A stretch of DNA of 16,260 nucleotides from Trileptium ribeirensis (taxonomy: Eukaryota; Nematoda; Enoplea; Enoplida; Thoracostomopsidae): the NCBI GenBank assembly GCA_030248225.1, contig JASANE010029389.1:1-16260 (forward strand), given 5' to 3'. The notes below the pieces were generated by a model. That model made no database searches. It was not told where the DNA came from and saw only the letters and a program-made list of their open reading frames with translations. Of the stretch, positions 1-8,426 are shown in pieces. The position numbers and the translations under genes are program-made. The stretch's first letter is position 1. Each line of letters begins with the position of its first letter.

Positions 1-690
1 GGATGTAGATCCATCATCAGATAAGAGCTTCCGACTATATAATCTGTTTTATGATATTTTCGCTTTCAATTTTATCGACACCAACATTCGCTGAGTAGAT
101 GGTTCGTTCTTCTAGCCCTTCGATACAGAATTTGTTGCATTATTTTAGCGATCCGATAGGAAACATAAAGATTGAGAATCACAACATTTATGTAGCAAGA
201 AAGCTAGAACTCTTCATTCTTTCAGTATAGGTTAAATAAATACCGCCGTAATGTCCATAATACGGCATTTCAACAGGATTAATGTATGCATCGTATATGT
301 ATGGTTCACCAATATAATCATCTATGATTGTATTGTATTATCATTCACAAAACACTTAGTCACACAATTGGTGGAATAATAATTGCTGCAATTACAATTT
401 TTTTATTACTGTCTTTTAATAACAGTTATGGACGTTATCCGGTTTTGATTGCCGTGAATGCGATACTTAGATGTTACAGTCGAGTCGATGCAATTCTACG
501 AACAATCAGCTGTCAGGTGTTTGAAATGTATAATACCATACAACAGTGTAACGCGGCAAACTTTAAAGCAGTGTGTGGTCATATCAAATTGATGATATTC
601 GATTCGCTTCACTGTCGTGTTCCTAGAAATTAAAGATAAGTGCTTAGCGATGAATCTAAATTACTTAGGTATGAATAATTAAATGCTAGC

Positions 691-736
691 AATTTGGAAT
701 TTGAAGCTTGAATTTGGAGCTTGCAATTTGGAACTG
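691..736. repeat. short cryptic AATTTGGA repeat
   Basis: The motif AATTTGGA occurs three times at 691, 711 and 725, separated by related GAAGCTTG / GCTTGC spacers. It is an imperfect local duplication of about 14-20 bp, typical of slippage in AT-rich intergenic DNA. No function is indicated. Confidence 0.55.
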
Positions 737-1262
737 AAATCTGACTATCACCATTAATATTTTACTCAAAAAATGAATTATTTATTAAATTCTTTGTTGG
801 TGTAGCTTGTAAATGAGCACTTCAACTGAAATATGAAAATGAATGCCGCGCCGTATCAGAACGGAACTTATTATTAATAGGCCACATTATATTGTCACTT
901 ACTCTAGGTTATTATCAAATTACGTAAGACCATTTGAGCTGCGTACACCTGGGTTCTTCTTTTATCAAATCAGTTCACAATACTAAAAGCTGAGCAACCT
1001 GTACAAATGACAAGTTTTCGTCATATGTGTGGTCACAAATATGCGATAGTGGAACATTGCAGGATTCATTTGTGGTCACTATTTTACAAATTTGTGTCGG
1101 GCTTTAGTCGTCATTTGCACTAAAATTGTGTTTTATAATCGTTAAAACATTTAGTAGAATCATGTCGCTGACTGACATCGCAAATACATGGAGGATACTT
1201 GGGATTTTGTCAAGATTTCTATGCGTAACAATGAGTCGGGTTGGGCTGCGTTTGATCTTAAG

Positions 1263-1547
1263 TCAAATCTTTAACCCTTCCATATCAGAGTTAGAATAAT
1301 AATAATATTGAGTAGTTTTTGTCGCTTTAAAATGGGTTTTAGCTTTCAAATTATCTTGTAAAAAATCAACTGTCAAAGCACAAGTGCTGTCATCGTACAC
1401 GAGAGATGAAAATATATTAAATAAATACGAACTTGTCAAATACATTAACTGTGCCAACCTTGTTACCCCAACAATCAAACAGAAAGACAGGCGCGTATAT
1501 GACCTGCTATTAGAAGATAACAATACCCTTGATAAGTGTGTTGTGAC
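1263..1547 (-). other. candidate (unproven) terminal exon with open frame after a good acceptor
   Basis: On the minus strand the sequence ATATATTTTTAG ends at 1548 and is followed by a phase-0 open frame of 94 codons that stops at TGA (1265-1263). Exon d of the Shal gene also ends in phase 0 if its donor at 3654 is used, so the two could be joined. However, the peptide (for example CLIVGVTRLAQLMYLTSSYL) does not resemble any Kv4 C terminus I know, is rich in residues favoured by AT-rich DNA, and shows no domain. A chance open frame is the more likely explanation. Confidence 0.15.
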
Positions 1548-2647
1548 CTAAAAATATATTAACTGGAAAAAACTAATACATTCCCCATAGCATTTGTCAA
1601 ATTTTATGACTATAAAGTATTGCGATTTTACAATAAGCAAAAAAGAATAAGTTTCATAAAGTTTTAGGAATCTGATTTGATTACCCGGATTTTATAATAT
1701 ATTGATTAATATATTTCAGCAGCACAAGTATTACACAGAACTATGGCTTGAGTTTCTTTTATATAAACCATTGATGTCTGTGTAGCGTTATATGCCAACG
1801 GCATCTTCTATCCAAAATCTGAATTTCAATATTCATTTTACGTTTCATTTAATTTTGTGCCTAATAGCCATTGACAGCAATATTGTAATAATACATATGA
1901 GAAAAAGTCATATCGATATGATCATTATTAGGTTTTCTAGCAATACTAGGACTTGGCCTTTGGAACCTATGATTTCGTACACATGCATGTGAGTAAACTA
2001 GCTGCAGACATACACCGAATCATCTCGATAATTAGCTATTCAGCTATGAAACCTACCGATGGTCGAAAGACATGATGAGTTTCTGCTGAAACCTACCGAT
2101 GGTCGAAAGACATGATGAGTTTCTGCTGAAACCTACCGATGGTCGAAAGACATCATGAGTTTCTGCTGAAACCTACCGATGGTCGAAAGACATGATGAGT
2201 TTCTGCTGAAACCTACCGATGGTCGAAAGACATGATGAGTTTCTGCTGAAACCTACCGATGGTCGAAAGACATGATGAGTTTCTGCTGAAACCTACCAAT
2301 GGTCGAAAGACATGATGAGTTTCTGCTGAAACCTACCGATGGTCGAAAGACATGATGAGTTTCTGCTGAAACCTACCGATGGTCGAAAGACATGATGAGT
2401 TTCTGCTGAAACCTACCGATAGTCGAAAGACATGATGAGTTTCTGCTGAAACCTACCGATGGTCGAAAGACATGATGAGTTTCTGCTGCAACCTACCGAT
2501 GGTCGAAATACGTGATGAGTTTCTGCTGAAACCTACCGATGGTCGAAAGACATGATGAGTTTCTGCTGAAATCTACCGATGGTCGAAAGACATGATGAGT
2601 TTCTGCTGAAACCTTCCGATGGTCGAAAGACATGATGAGTTTCTGCT

Positions 2648-3126
2648 GAAACCTACGATGGTCGAAATACATTATGAGTTTCTGCTGAAACCTACCGATG
2701 GTCGAAAGACATGATGAGTTTCTGCTGAAACCTACCGATGGTCGAAAGACATGATGAGTTTCTGCTGAAACCTACCGATGGTCGAAAGACATGATGAGTT
2801 TCTGCTGAAACCTACCGATAGTCGAAAGACATGATGAGTTTCTGCTGAAACCTACCGATGGTCGAAAGACATGACGAGTTTCTGCTAAAACCTACCGATG
2901 GTCGAAAGGCATGATGAGTTTCTGCTGAAACCTACCGATGGTCGAAAGACATGATGAGTTTCTGCTGAAACCTACCGATGGTCGAAAGACATGATGAGTT
3001 TCTGCTGAAACCTACCGATGGTCGAAAGACATGATGAGTTTCTGCTGAAACCTACCGATGGTCGAAAGACATGATGACTTTCTGCTGAAACCTACCGATG
3101 GTCGAAAGACATGATGAGTTTCTGCT
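2648..3126. repeat. higher-order block, copy 1 (12 units of the 40-bp repeat)
   Basis: This 479-bp block of 12 units shares its whole set of variant units with 3207-3685: the one-base-deleted CCTACGATGG unit with GAAATACATT, a CCGATAG unit, an ATGACGAG unit followed by CTGCTAAAAC and AAAGGCATG, and a GATGACTTT unit, each exactly 559 bp upstream of its partner. The only difference I found is C at 2896 versus A at 3455. It shows that a multi-unit block was duplicated recently, after the individual variants arose. Confidence 0.9.
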
Positions 3127-3206
3127 GAAACCAACCGATAGTCGAAAGACATGATGAGTTTCTGCTGAAACCTACCGATGGTCGAAAGACATGGTGAGTT
3201 TCTGCT

Positions 3207-3685
3207 GAAACCTACGATGGTCGAAATACATTATGAGTTTCTGCTGAAACCTACCGATGGTCGAAAGACATGATGAGTTTCTGCTGAAACCTACCGATGG
3301 TCGAAAGACATGATGAGTTTCTGCTGAAACCTACCGATGGTCGAAAGACATGATGAGTTTCTGCTGAAACCTACCGATAGTCGAAAGACATGATGAGTTT
3401 CTGCTGAAACCTACCGATGGTCGAAAGACATGACGAGTTTCTGCTAAAACCTACAGATGGTCGAAAGGCATGATGAGTTTCTGCTGAAACCTACCGATGG
3501 TCGAAAGACATGATGAGTTTCTGCTGAAACCTACCGATGGTCGAAAGACATGATGAGTTTCTGCTGAAACCTACCGATGGTCGAAAGACATGATGAGTTT
3601 CTGCTGAAACCTACCGATGGTCGAAAGACATGATGACTTTCTGCTGAAACCTACCGATGGTCGAAAGACATGATGAGTTTCTGCT
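3207..3685. repeat. higher-order block, copy 2 (12 units of the 40-bp repeat)
   Basis: Second copy of the 12-unit block, offset 559 bp from 2648-3126 and separated from it by two units (3127-3206) carrying private variants (CCAACCGATAG and ATGGTGAG). This copy ends exactly at the border with unique exon sequence, so the block duplication involved the edge of the coding exon. Unequal crossing-over or replication slippage within the array is the likely mechanism. Confidence 0.9.
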
Positions 3686-3804
3686 GATAACGATGGCGAC
3701 GACGAGATATCAACTGCGGGAGTTGTCGTTGTATTATGATCATCGGTATAGACACGAACTTCGTTGAGTTCTTCTTGGAACTTGACACCAGCACCACCGG
3801 CGCG
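3655..3804 (-). CDS. Shal: Shal/Kv4 potassium channel, C-terminal exon d (partial gene)
   Basis: This is the last exon of the channel I can identify. The acceptor is a long T-rich run ending TTTCAG at 3805, and the frame entering it is phase 0, matching the end of exon c. It encodes 50 residues starting RAGGAGVKFQEELNEVRVYT and continuing into a TTTTPAV and SSSPSLS region. This is a polar, probably disordered cytoplasmic tail. I do not recognise it independently as Kv4; the assignment rests on splice phase, strand and position. The chosen 3' end is the donor CG|GTAGGT at 3654, which lies inside the last unit of the 40-bp minisatellite, so residues 41-50 (AETHHVFRPS) are partly satellite-encoded. 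If the donor is not used, the frame continues through two more units to a TAG at 3573-3571, adding a 27-residue tail beginning VGFSRKSSCL. Confidence 0.7.
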
Positions 3805-4094
3805 CTGAAATTAAAAAAAAACAATTAGCAAACGATATTTAAGAAGTCTAGAAATGGACTAATATAAATTAAGATTTTATTGTAAGAAAAATGCTCAAAC
3901 AAATTGTGATTTAGAACGGTTGTAACAATTTATATAAAAACAAATTTGATGTATTACAATAAATACCACATTATGCTAGTTTTATTTACTCCCCGTCTAA
4001 AATCTTCTTTATTACACCAAAACGATACAGTACAAAATAGTTACCCACATTTGAGGCAACGATTTTTCATATATTTTGGTATTATCACCTTTCA

Positions 4095-4099
4095 CTAAA
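4095..4099. repeat. 5-bp target-site duplication, left copy (CTAAA)
   Basis: CTAAA sits immediately before the TG that opens the putative LTR at 4100 and is repeated immediately after its terminal CA at 4535-4539. A five-base duplication is the usual size left by LTR-retrotransposon integrases. Confidence 0.6.
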
Positions 4100-4204
4100 T
4101 GAGTCGTAAATTTAATGGTTTAAAATTTTCATAATGACATTGGCTTGTGTCGCATCTCCGGCTAACTTGTGAAAAGAAGGGAACGCGGGACGTAACAAAT
4201 GAAG

Positions 4205-4210
4205 TTTATT
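4205..4210 (-). terminator. AATAAA polyadenylation signal inside the LTR
   Basis: AATAAA on the minus strand lies about 110 bp downstream of the TATA box and about 105 bp before the LTR's 3' end, where the R/U5 border of an LTR would be. If active it could also prematurely polyadenylate the host transcript, because it is on the gene strand. Confidence 0.4.
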
Positions 4211-4317
4211 GAAGTAAAACAAACGGAATAAAGTTATTGAATGGAAACCGATAAGTACATGAACACAACAAAACACGAACAAAACAATTGAGACGACCCA
4301 ACAATGAGCAACACGAT

Positions 4318-4328
4318 TATATATAAAT
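4318..4328 (-). promoter_or_regulatory. TATA box of the LTR promoter
   Basis: The minus strand reads TTTATATATAA here, about 50-60 bp downstream of the nearer heat-shock element. That spacing is typical of heat-shock promoters. Transcription would start near 4290 and proceed toward lower coordinates, the same direction as the channel gene. Confidence 0.45.
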
Positions 4329-4380
4329 GTCTCGGATCATACGAGAACATTAATGATAATTAGAACAGTAGTTTCTAGAC

Positions 4381-4395
4381 CTTCCGGAACGTTCT
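4381..4395. promoter_or_regulatory. three-unit heat-shock element
   Basis: The sequence contains TTC (4382-4384), GAA (4387-4389) and TTC (4392-4394), each separated by exactly two bases: three perfect alternating nGAAn pentamers, the minimal binding site for an HSF trimer. It lies within the putative LTR, between the larger element at 4437-4461 and the TATA box. Confidence 0.65.
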
Positions 4396-4436
4396 ACTTT
4401 GTTTTGTTTCTTTCAGAATCCAGAATATTTGTAAGA

Positions 4437-4461
4437 CTTCTGGAAAGTTCGAGAATGTTCT
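4437..4461. promoter_or_regulatory. five-unit heat-shock element
   Basis: Alternating TTC (4438-4440), GAA (4443-4445), TTC (4448-4450), GAA (4453-4455) and TTC (4458-4460), all with two-base gaps, give five consecutive perfect pentamers. A run of this length is very unlikely by chance in this window and matches strong HSF sites of heat-shock gene promoters. Together with the element at 4381-4395 and the TATA box it forms a minus-strand heat-shock-type promoter. Confidence 0.75.
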
Positions 4462-4534
4462 TTTGTTACTCTTCATAACAGCTTGCATCACAATGTTCTT
4501 AGTGTTTAAACCAAATTAACTCTCCCATCCGACA

Positions 4535-4539
4535 CTAAA
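4535..4539. repeat. 5-bp target-site duplication, right copy (CTAAA)
   Basis: Matches 4095-4099 exactly and abuts the CA end of the LTR. See the left copy. Confidence 0.6.
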
Positions 4540-6223
4540 AGTTGTAATACCTCCTAGTTTGGACTAAAACGGGGCAAAAAATATTTTTCTACACTTTATA
4601 TCTTCTTGACGTCGGTAGTTCTCAATTCAAGCATCAGAAGTGCAATTGTTACAGGGCTTTTATAGGGTTACGAATTGATTTTGTCCCCAGATCATTCTTA
4701 GATTATAAGAAATGTGTATATCCGAAAGATAAAATCGACAATTTTTTATCGCGAGGTAAATTTCTTAGTATTATGAGCTGTTAGTGACAGGCTACGCTTA
4801 TAATCCCATTAATCACTTAGCTAGTTCTAAAATTTTGTTGTTTGTCGACAGGGCCAATGCTTTCTGCTATACCTTTTTTGCTCGCTATAAAATGTGAAGT
4901 AAAGAGCCAAAGTCTTTACCGAGTTCGATGATTGCGTCATGCAAACTGACTGTTGATCCCACCAGGCTCACTAGTATGTAAAAATTATGTCAGGTTCTAA
5001 CTCTAACGCTAGCATAACGGCAGTATTTAATATAGCTATATTTTCTTTTTTAACCATGGGTAGAAAACCCATAAGTTTTATAGTTTTGGTTTCTAAAATT
5101 CAGTTTATTCCTGTTTTTGTTCCTCATGCCTTGTTCAGCCAGACCATATTTTTGTACCCGGTGGGATTGACAATGCTCATTAAATATTCTGCTGTTTACT
5201 TCCAGGCGCGAGCAAACGCCACACCGATCAGATCTAGTGTAAGTGTTCAGAAAATCTTATGTAATTGTACTACAGAGACAGAAAATCAAAGAAAGCAAAC
5301 TGATTTTAGCCCAAATCATTATCAGTTAACGCACGCGGTTTATAAATTAAAGTTGTAACTTAGCCAACGTGCGTTCAAAGATCTGTGCCAAGGTTGTGCT
5401 GAGATCAAACAAATGCTATAGCATGAGTTTACACGAGCAACGGCAATACAACCGTACGTGCAAATCCTTGAATGCACGGTAGGCTATGCAATAACTGCCA
5501 TGTAATATAGCTAGCCGTACATTCAGACATTTTAATTTATAACTTTAACTATATAAGCAGTGTTACAATTACTAAATATATAACAGTTTTTGCGCTGTAT
5601 ACATGCACGCGGATTCAATTTCAAAACTGGTCAGTGTACATCGTGGTCGACCTTAATAATTAATGTTTTTTTTTATATCACACGAATATAGTTTGTTTTA
5701 AAAAAACTTAAGTACTGGTTAATATTATTGTTAAAACGAAAAAAAAATACAGAATATGTTATGTTATTCCGAATTTCAAGGCATGTAGCATTCAGCACAA
5801 AAGGAAAAAATACAATTTTATCTACTGAATTTATGTTTCCGCTATGTAGGTGTCAAATTCTAGCAAAGTATCTTTCACAAAAAGCGATCTCAAAAGGTTG
5901 GGTGCGGGCACTCGTGCAGACAAAGCCCTTGCAGTAACGCAATAAGTGAAAAAAGCAAGCTACAACATCGCCTAGAACCTTAATCTAAACTATATATTTA
6001 TATAAGACTATGACCAAGTCTAAAGCTGAATATGGTAGCTGCCGCATTCCAAACCACCGCTGTAAGATGGTCTTTCGTGTAAACATTAACGTATCTAAAT
6101 ATACATTGCTCATTGTGGACTATATCAGAGGCTTTCTTTACACGAGTGCCGGGGCGCGCTTCCTGCTCCCAGCACGATTTACGCCCATAGCTGTATGCTA
6201 AAATGATTGTTAAATTGACATAC

Positions 6224-6541
6224 CTGCTCATTCCCGCGATTCATCATGTAATTAGTCGACGAACTTCGTCGTCCTTTGAACATATCACAACATCCAGCAG
6301 CACAGTCGCGCAGCTGGCCAGACAAGTCGTGCAGTAGTGATGCCCGATGAGGCGAGGCACCGTCACTGCCTCGACTACGCGACGACAATTGCTGGGAACG
6401 TGCGGATTCGAGCGGCGAAAGTGGCGGCGTTACTTGAGGCTTTTGGGTTGCCGACGCTAATGATGTGCCTGATAAGCCACCACCAGCTGCGGTGGCATTA
6501 CTGGCGATGCTCGATTGGTCCGCTTCGATAAATTCACGCTC
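6224..6541 (-). CDS. Shal: Shal/Kv4 potassium channel, C-terminal exon c (partial gene)
   Basis: A 318-nt exon (106 codons, phase 0 at both ends) with acceptor AATTTTAG ending at 6542 and a strong donor CAG|GTATGT starting at 6223. It opens with EREFIEADQSS, which aligns with the conserved (D/H)xEF(V/I)(E/D) segment that follows the dileucine motif in Kv4 channels. The middle is Ala/Gly/Ser-rich with proline-directed sites (VTPPLSPLES), followed by a Ser/Arg block (SSRSRGSDG) and a Cys cluster (CAAGCCDMFKGRR) resembling the Cys-rich stretch of arthropod Shal. This is cytoplasmic tail, expected to be disordered and phosphorylated; acylation of the cysteines is only a possibility. The GC-rich codon use contrasts with the AT-rich introns, which supports real coding sequence. 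Confidence 0.88.
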
Positions 6542-7700
6542 CTAAAATTAATTTTTTAAGATATTTCCGAAACTATTAAATGGCTCTTAAAATTGAAGAT
6601 TTCCTTCATAGTTTTTTGCCAGATCCGATAAATAAAAATCTATATCTAATTTAGACAATATCAGTTCCAATGTACCGCCTTTGGCTCTGGCTGGATTGCG
6701 TATTGTTTAAGATTGTACAGATGGCCTGTATACTTGGTACAGGTATGGATATATGTATTACTATGGGTTCATTTCATAATAAAAATTTTGTTCAAGAGCG
6801 TTACGCACTCGTTCATGATCGGACACGATGACATGATGGTTTGAACTAAACCTTTTACGGATATTTGGCGATGCACCCAATGTTCGCTGAGGCATAGACT
6901 ACCACCCCTAAGCCTACTGGCAGAAACTGGTTGTCATAACCGCAACACAAAAGAGATAGCAGAGCACATAGAAACCGGTATTCCTGTCTGTATCATTAGT
7001 TTTTGGCGTTCCGACAGTTGGTAACTCTGCAGGAATGTATATGACGGCTGATGGGTTCAGATAGACCACAGGTACTCAAATGTCCTTGGGAGATATGCGC
7101 AAAGGCGACCACGTTATGATATGTAGTACAGTGTGTGAGCATGAAACGTCATCAATTTCCCAACTTCCCATCTTCCCAATTTTCCATCTTCCCAATTTCC
7201 CAACTTCCCATTTTCCTAACTTACTCTCTTCTAAATATAGCTCTTCTGCAAGAATTTTTATGGACAACTCTGGGTATTATCCATGCGCTGAGTTGACGCG
7301 CAAATCCATACAAGTGCTGTTACTTAAATTACAGTTTTATAGGTTTACTTTCCTAAAAATGTAATTTAGAAAATATTATTGCCTAGAAGCTCACAGATAT
7401 GTCTGCATAAATCGATTTCAAATTCTCAAATCAATAATAATTTTTAAATTCACATAGTTTTATAATATTTTCACTAAGTTGGTTCTTATATAATTTCCAC
7501 AATGGCTCGGCTATACTATATAAATATACAGGGTGTTCCATACGTACTGCCCCAACACTAATACATGACTTAGGTTTCGACTTAGACATAGATTTTTATA
7601 ATATGTTCGGTTATAATTCTGTGAAAGTATGAGGGTTGTAAGTATACTATGTGACTATATTTTTGCTAAGAAATCACACAATATCATTCTGTACACTTAC
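6542..7700 (-). other. Shal intron between exons b and c (1159 bp)
   Basis: Donor GTAAGT at 7700 and acceptor TTTTAG ending at 6542; phase 0. It contains a pyrimidine-rich minisatellite (7150-7224), a hairpin at about 6725-6744 (CCTGTA/TACAGG), and a transposon-end-like CAGGGTGTTCC around 7530. The part at about 6660-7060 has somewhat higher GC but no readable protein; it may be an old repeat. Confidence 0.8.
7150..7224. repeat. pyrimidine-rich short tandem repeat (TTCCCAA / CTTCCCA)
   Basis: About eight imperfect copies of an 8-10 bp pyrimidine motif such as TTCCCAACTTCCCATC alternate here. The complementary purine strand lies on the channel transcript. Short translations across it (repeating GKWEVGKLGRWK-like peptides) are by-products of the repeat. 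Confidence 0.75.
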
Positions 7701-7786
7701 TGTAGCTCGTTCAAGGCACTGAAGTAAATGATGATGCTGAATTTCGAAGATATCTTCGTCTTTGAGCGCTTCCAATGGAAGGTAAC
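7701..7786 (-). CDS. Shal: Shal/Kv4 potassium channel, C-terminal exon b with dileucine targeting motif (partial gene)
   Basis: An 86-nt exon with acceptor GATTTCAG ending at 7787 and donor ACA|GTAAGT starting at 7700. Its first two bases GT complete the Gly codon begun by the single G at the end of exon a; 28 full codons follow. The peptide YLPLEALKDEDIFEIQ leads into QHHHLLQCLERAT. The QHHHLL-CLE-T core is the most diagnostic Kv4 signature in the window; in mammalian Kv4.2 this conserved dileucine motif is known to direct channels to dendrites. The exon lies in the cytoplasmic C-terminal domain, downstream of the membrane-spanning region. Confidence 0.95.
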
Positions 7787-8426
7787 CTGAAATCGATAAA
7801 TCAGGTAAAATTAAGAGTGAACGGTAAACATTGTTCTGCTTTCAATTTTGTTCATTTTTGATCATGTCTATAAAATAATTTTCACTGGTTAGATATTTCG
7901 AATCGTTGTATGTCAAATTCTAACGATTAGAATACTTTTACCATTCTAGTATCTATCCTTTAGGCACCTCAGGTGCATTTAAGCTTAAGGTGATGGTCGT
8001 ATGTCACTGAGCTTACAGAGCATATCAGTTGTATTAGTTAGTGTTTCCCTATTCAGAATACAATAAGCGCTTACATATAAAATATATCAATAGATTTTGA
8101 AATGGCAACCGTTTACAGACTCTCTTTCTTTTATTGTTATGCTGTTTTAAGCAGTGTTGCTCTTTTGTGTATAAATCGCGCAATTTTTACATGTAATCTT
8201 GAGTTTTTTTAATCAAAAATGCCATATAGAACCTAGTTCTTCATAAATCCCGCAGCCAAACGCTATCCAAATTGTTTGCAGAGAGACTGAATTAGCTGAG
8301 AAATTGTCATAATTGCTGTAACTGAAATTTTCTTCACATTTTATTTACACTGTTAAGCGAAACCCGGTGTTACCAGGAATAAAAAGATTTTGACCTTTAC
8401 TTTTGCCAATTTTTGCTAAAATTTTC

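Larger units (their letters stand above)
1..2047. other. AT-rich non-genic DNA downstream of the last recognised Shal exon
   Basis: I see no recognisable protein or RNA gene here. Open frames are short and have the low-complexity composition expected by chance in AT-rich DNA. Small structures include a 6-bp hairpin at 245-266 (GCCGTA/TACGGC), a short cryptic repeat at 691-736, and a weak inverted-repeat pair at 1003-1010 and 1110-1117. Two minus-strand stretches follow good acceptor signals (1547 and 825) and could be 3' terminal exons of the channel gene, but their peptides are not recognisable. The stretch is either intron or 3' flank of the gene. Confidence 0.6.
2048..3685. repeat. 40-bp minisatellite, 41 tandem copies
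   Basis: The unit runs from GAAACCTACC to AGTTTCTGCT and repeats with no spacer. The span of 1638 bp equals 41 x 40 minus two single-base deletions, one in each of two units that read CCTACGATGG instead of CCTACCGATGG. Most copies are identical; scattered variants include CATCATG, CCAATGG, CCGATAG, GAAATAC and GATGACTTT. Each junction forms a small palindrome, GTTTC-TGCT-GAAAC. On the opposite (gene) strand each unit contains GTAGGTTTCAG, a donor-like and an acceptor-like signal 11 nt in total. The unit length is not a multiple of three, and one of the three gene-strand frames has a TAG in every unit, so long translation through it is impossible. The last unit overlaps the 3' end of the Shal exon at 3655-3804. 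Confidence 0.97.
4100..4534 (-). mobile_element. probable solo LTR of an LTR retrotransposon (435 bp)
   Basis: The element begins TG and ends CA on either strand (gene-strand ends TGTCGGATGG and TTACGACTCA) and is flanked by CTAAA on both sides. On the minus strand its internal order is that of an LTR: upstream enhancer motifs (heat-shock elements at 4461-4437 and 4395-4381), a TATA box near 4328-4318, then an AATAAA polyadenylation signal at 4210-4205, giving a plausible U3-R-U5 layout. There is no internal retrotransposon coding region beside it, and both flanks carry the duplication, so it looks like a solo LTR left by recombination. I cannot assign the superfamily (Gypsy or BEL/Pao are candidates). 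It lies in the intron in the same orientation as the Shal gene. Confidence 0.6.
3805..6223 (-). other. Shal intron between exons c and d (2419 bp)
   Basis: The intron starts with donor GTATGT at 6223 and ends with TTTCAG at 3805. It contains the probable solo LTR at 4100-4534. The remainder, 4540-6223, is AT-rich and shows no exon or family-recognisable peptide. The longest open frame on the plus strand (4987-5358) has hydrophobic low-complexity composition and no domain, and I regard it as chance. Confidence 0.75.

Noticed and set aside
2048..3685. CRISPR array
   Set aside because: The 40-bp units are directly contiguous with no unique spacers, there are no cas genes, and the setting is a eukaryotic gene.
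2048..3685. Hammerhead ribozyme satellite on the plus strand (TGATGAG, GAAAC and GGTC occur in each unit, with a 3-bp ACC/GGT stem III)
   Set aside because: The invariant C before TGATGA is A in nearly all units, no credible stem II forms between TGATGA and GAAAC, and stem I lacks complementary arms. The resemblance is partial and probably fortuitous; an in vitro self-cleavage test would settle it.
4987..5358. 123-codon plus-strand open frame as a gene
   Set aside because: It is the longest open frame but has AT-driven, low-complexity hydrophobic composition, no domain, no splice or promoter context, and lies within a minus-strand intron.
6010..6531. Plus-strand open frames across 6010-6201 and 6337-6531
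   Set aside because: The second lies opposite exon c, whose minus-strand frame has splice sites, correct phase and Kv4 similarity; the first lies within the intron and shows no protein features.
7076..7267. Small Lys/Trp/Gly-rich repeat protein on the minus strand
   Set aside because: It is merely the translation of the pyrimidine-rich short tandem repeat; no start context or homologue is apparent.
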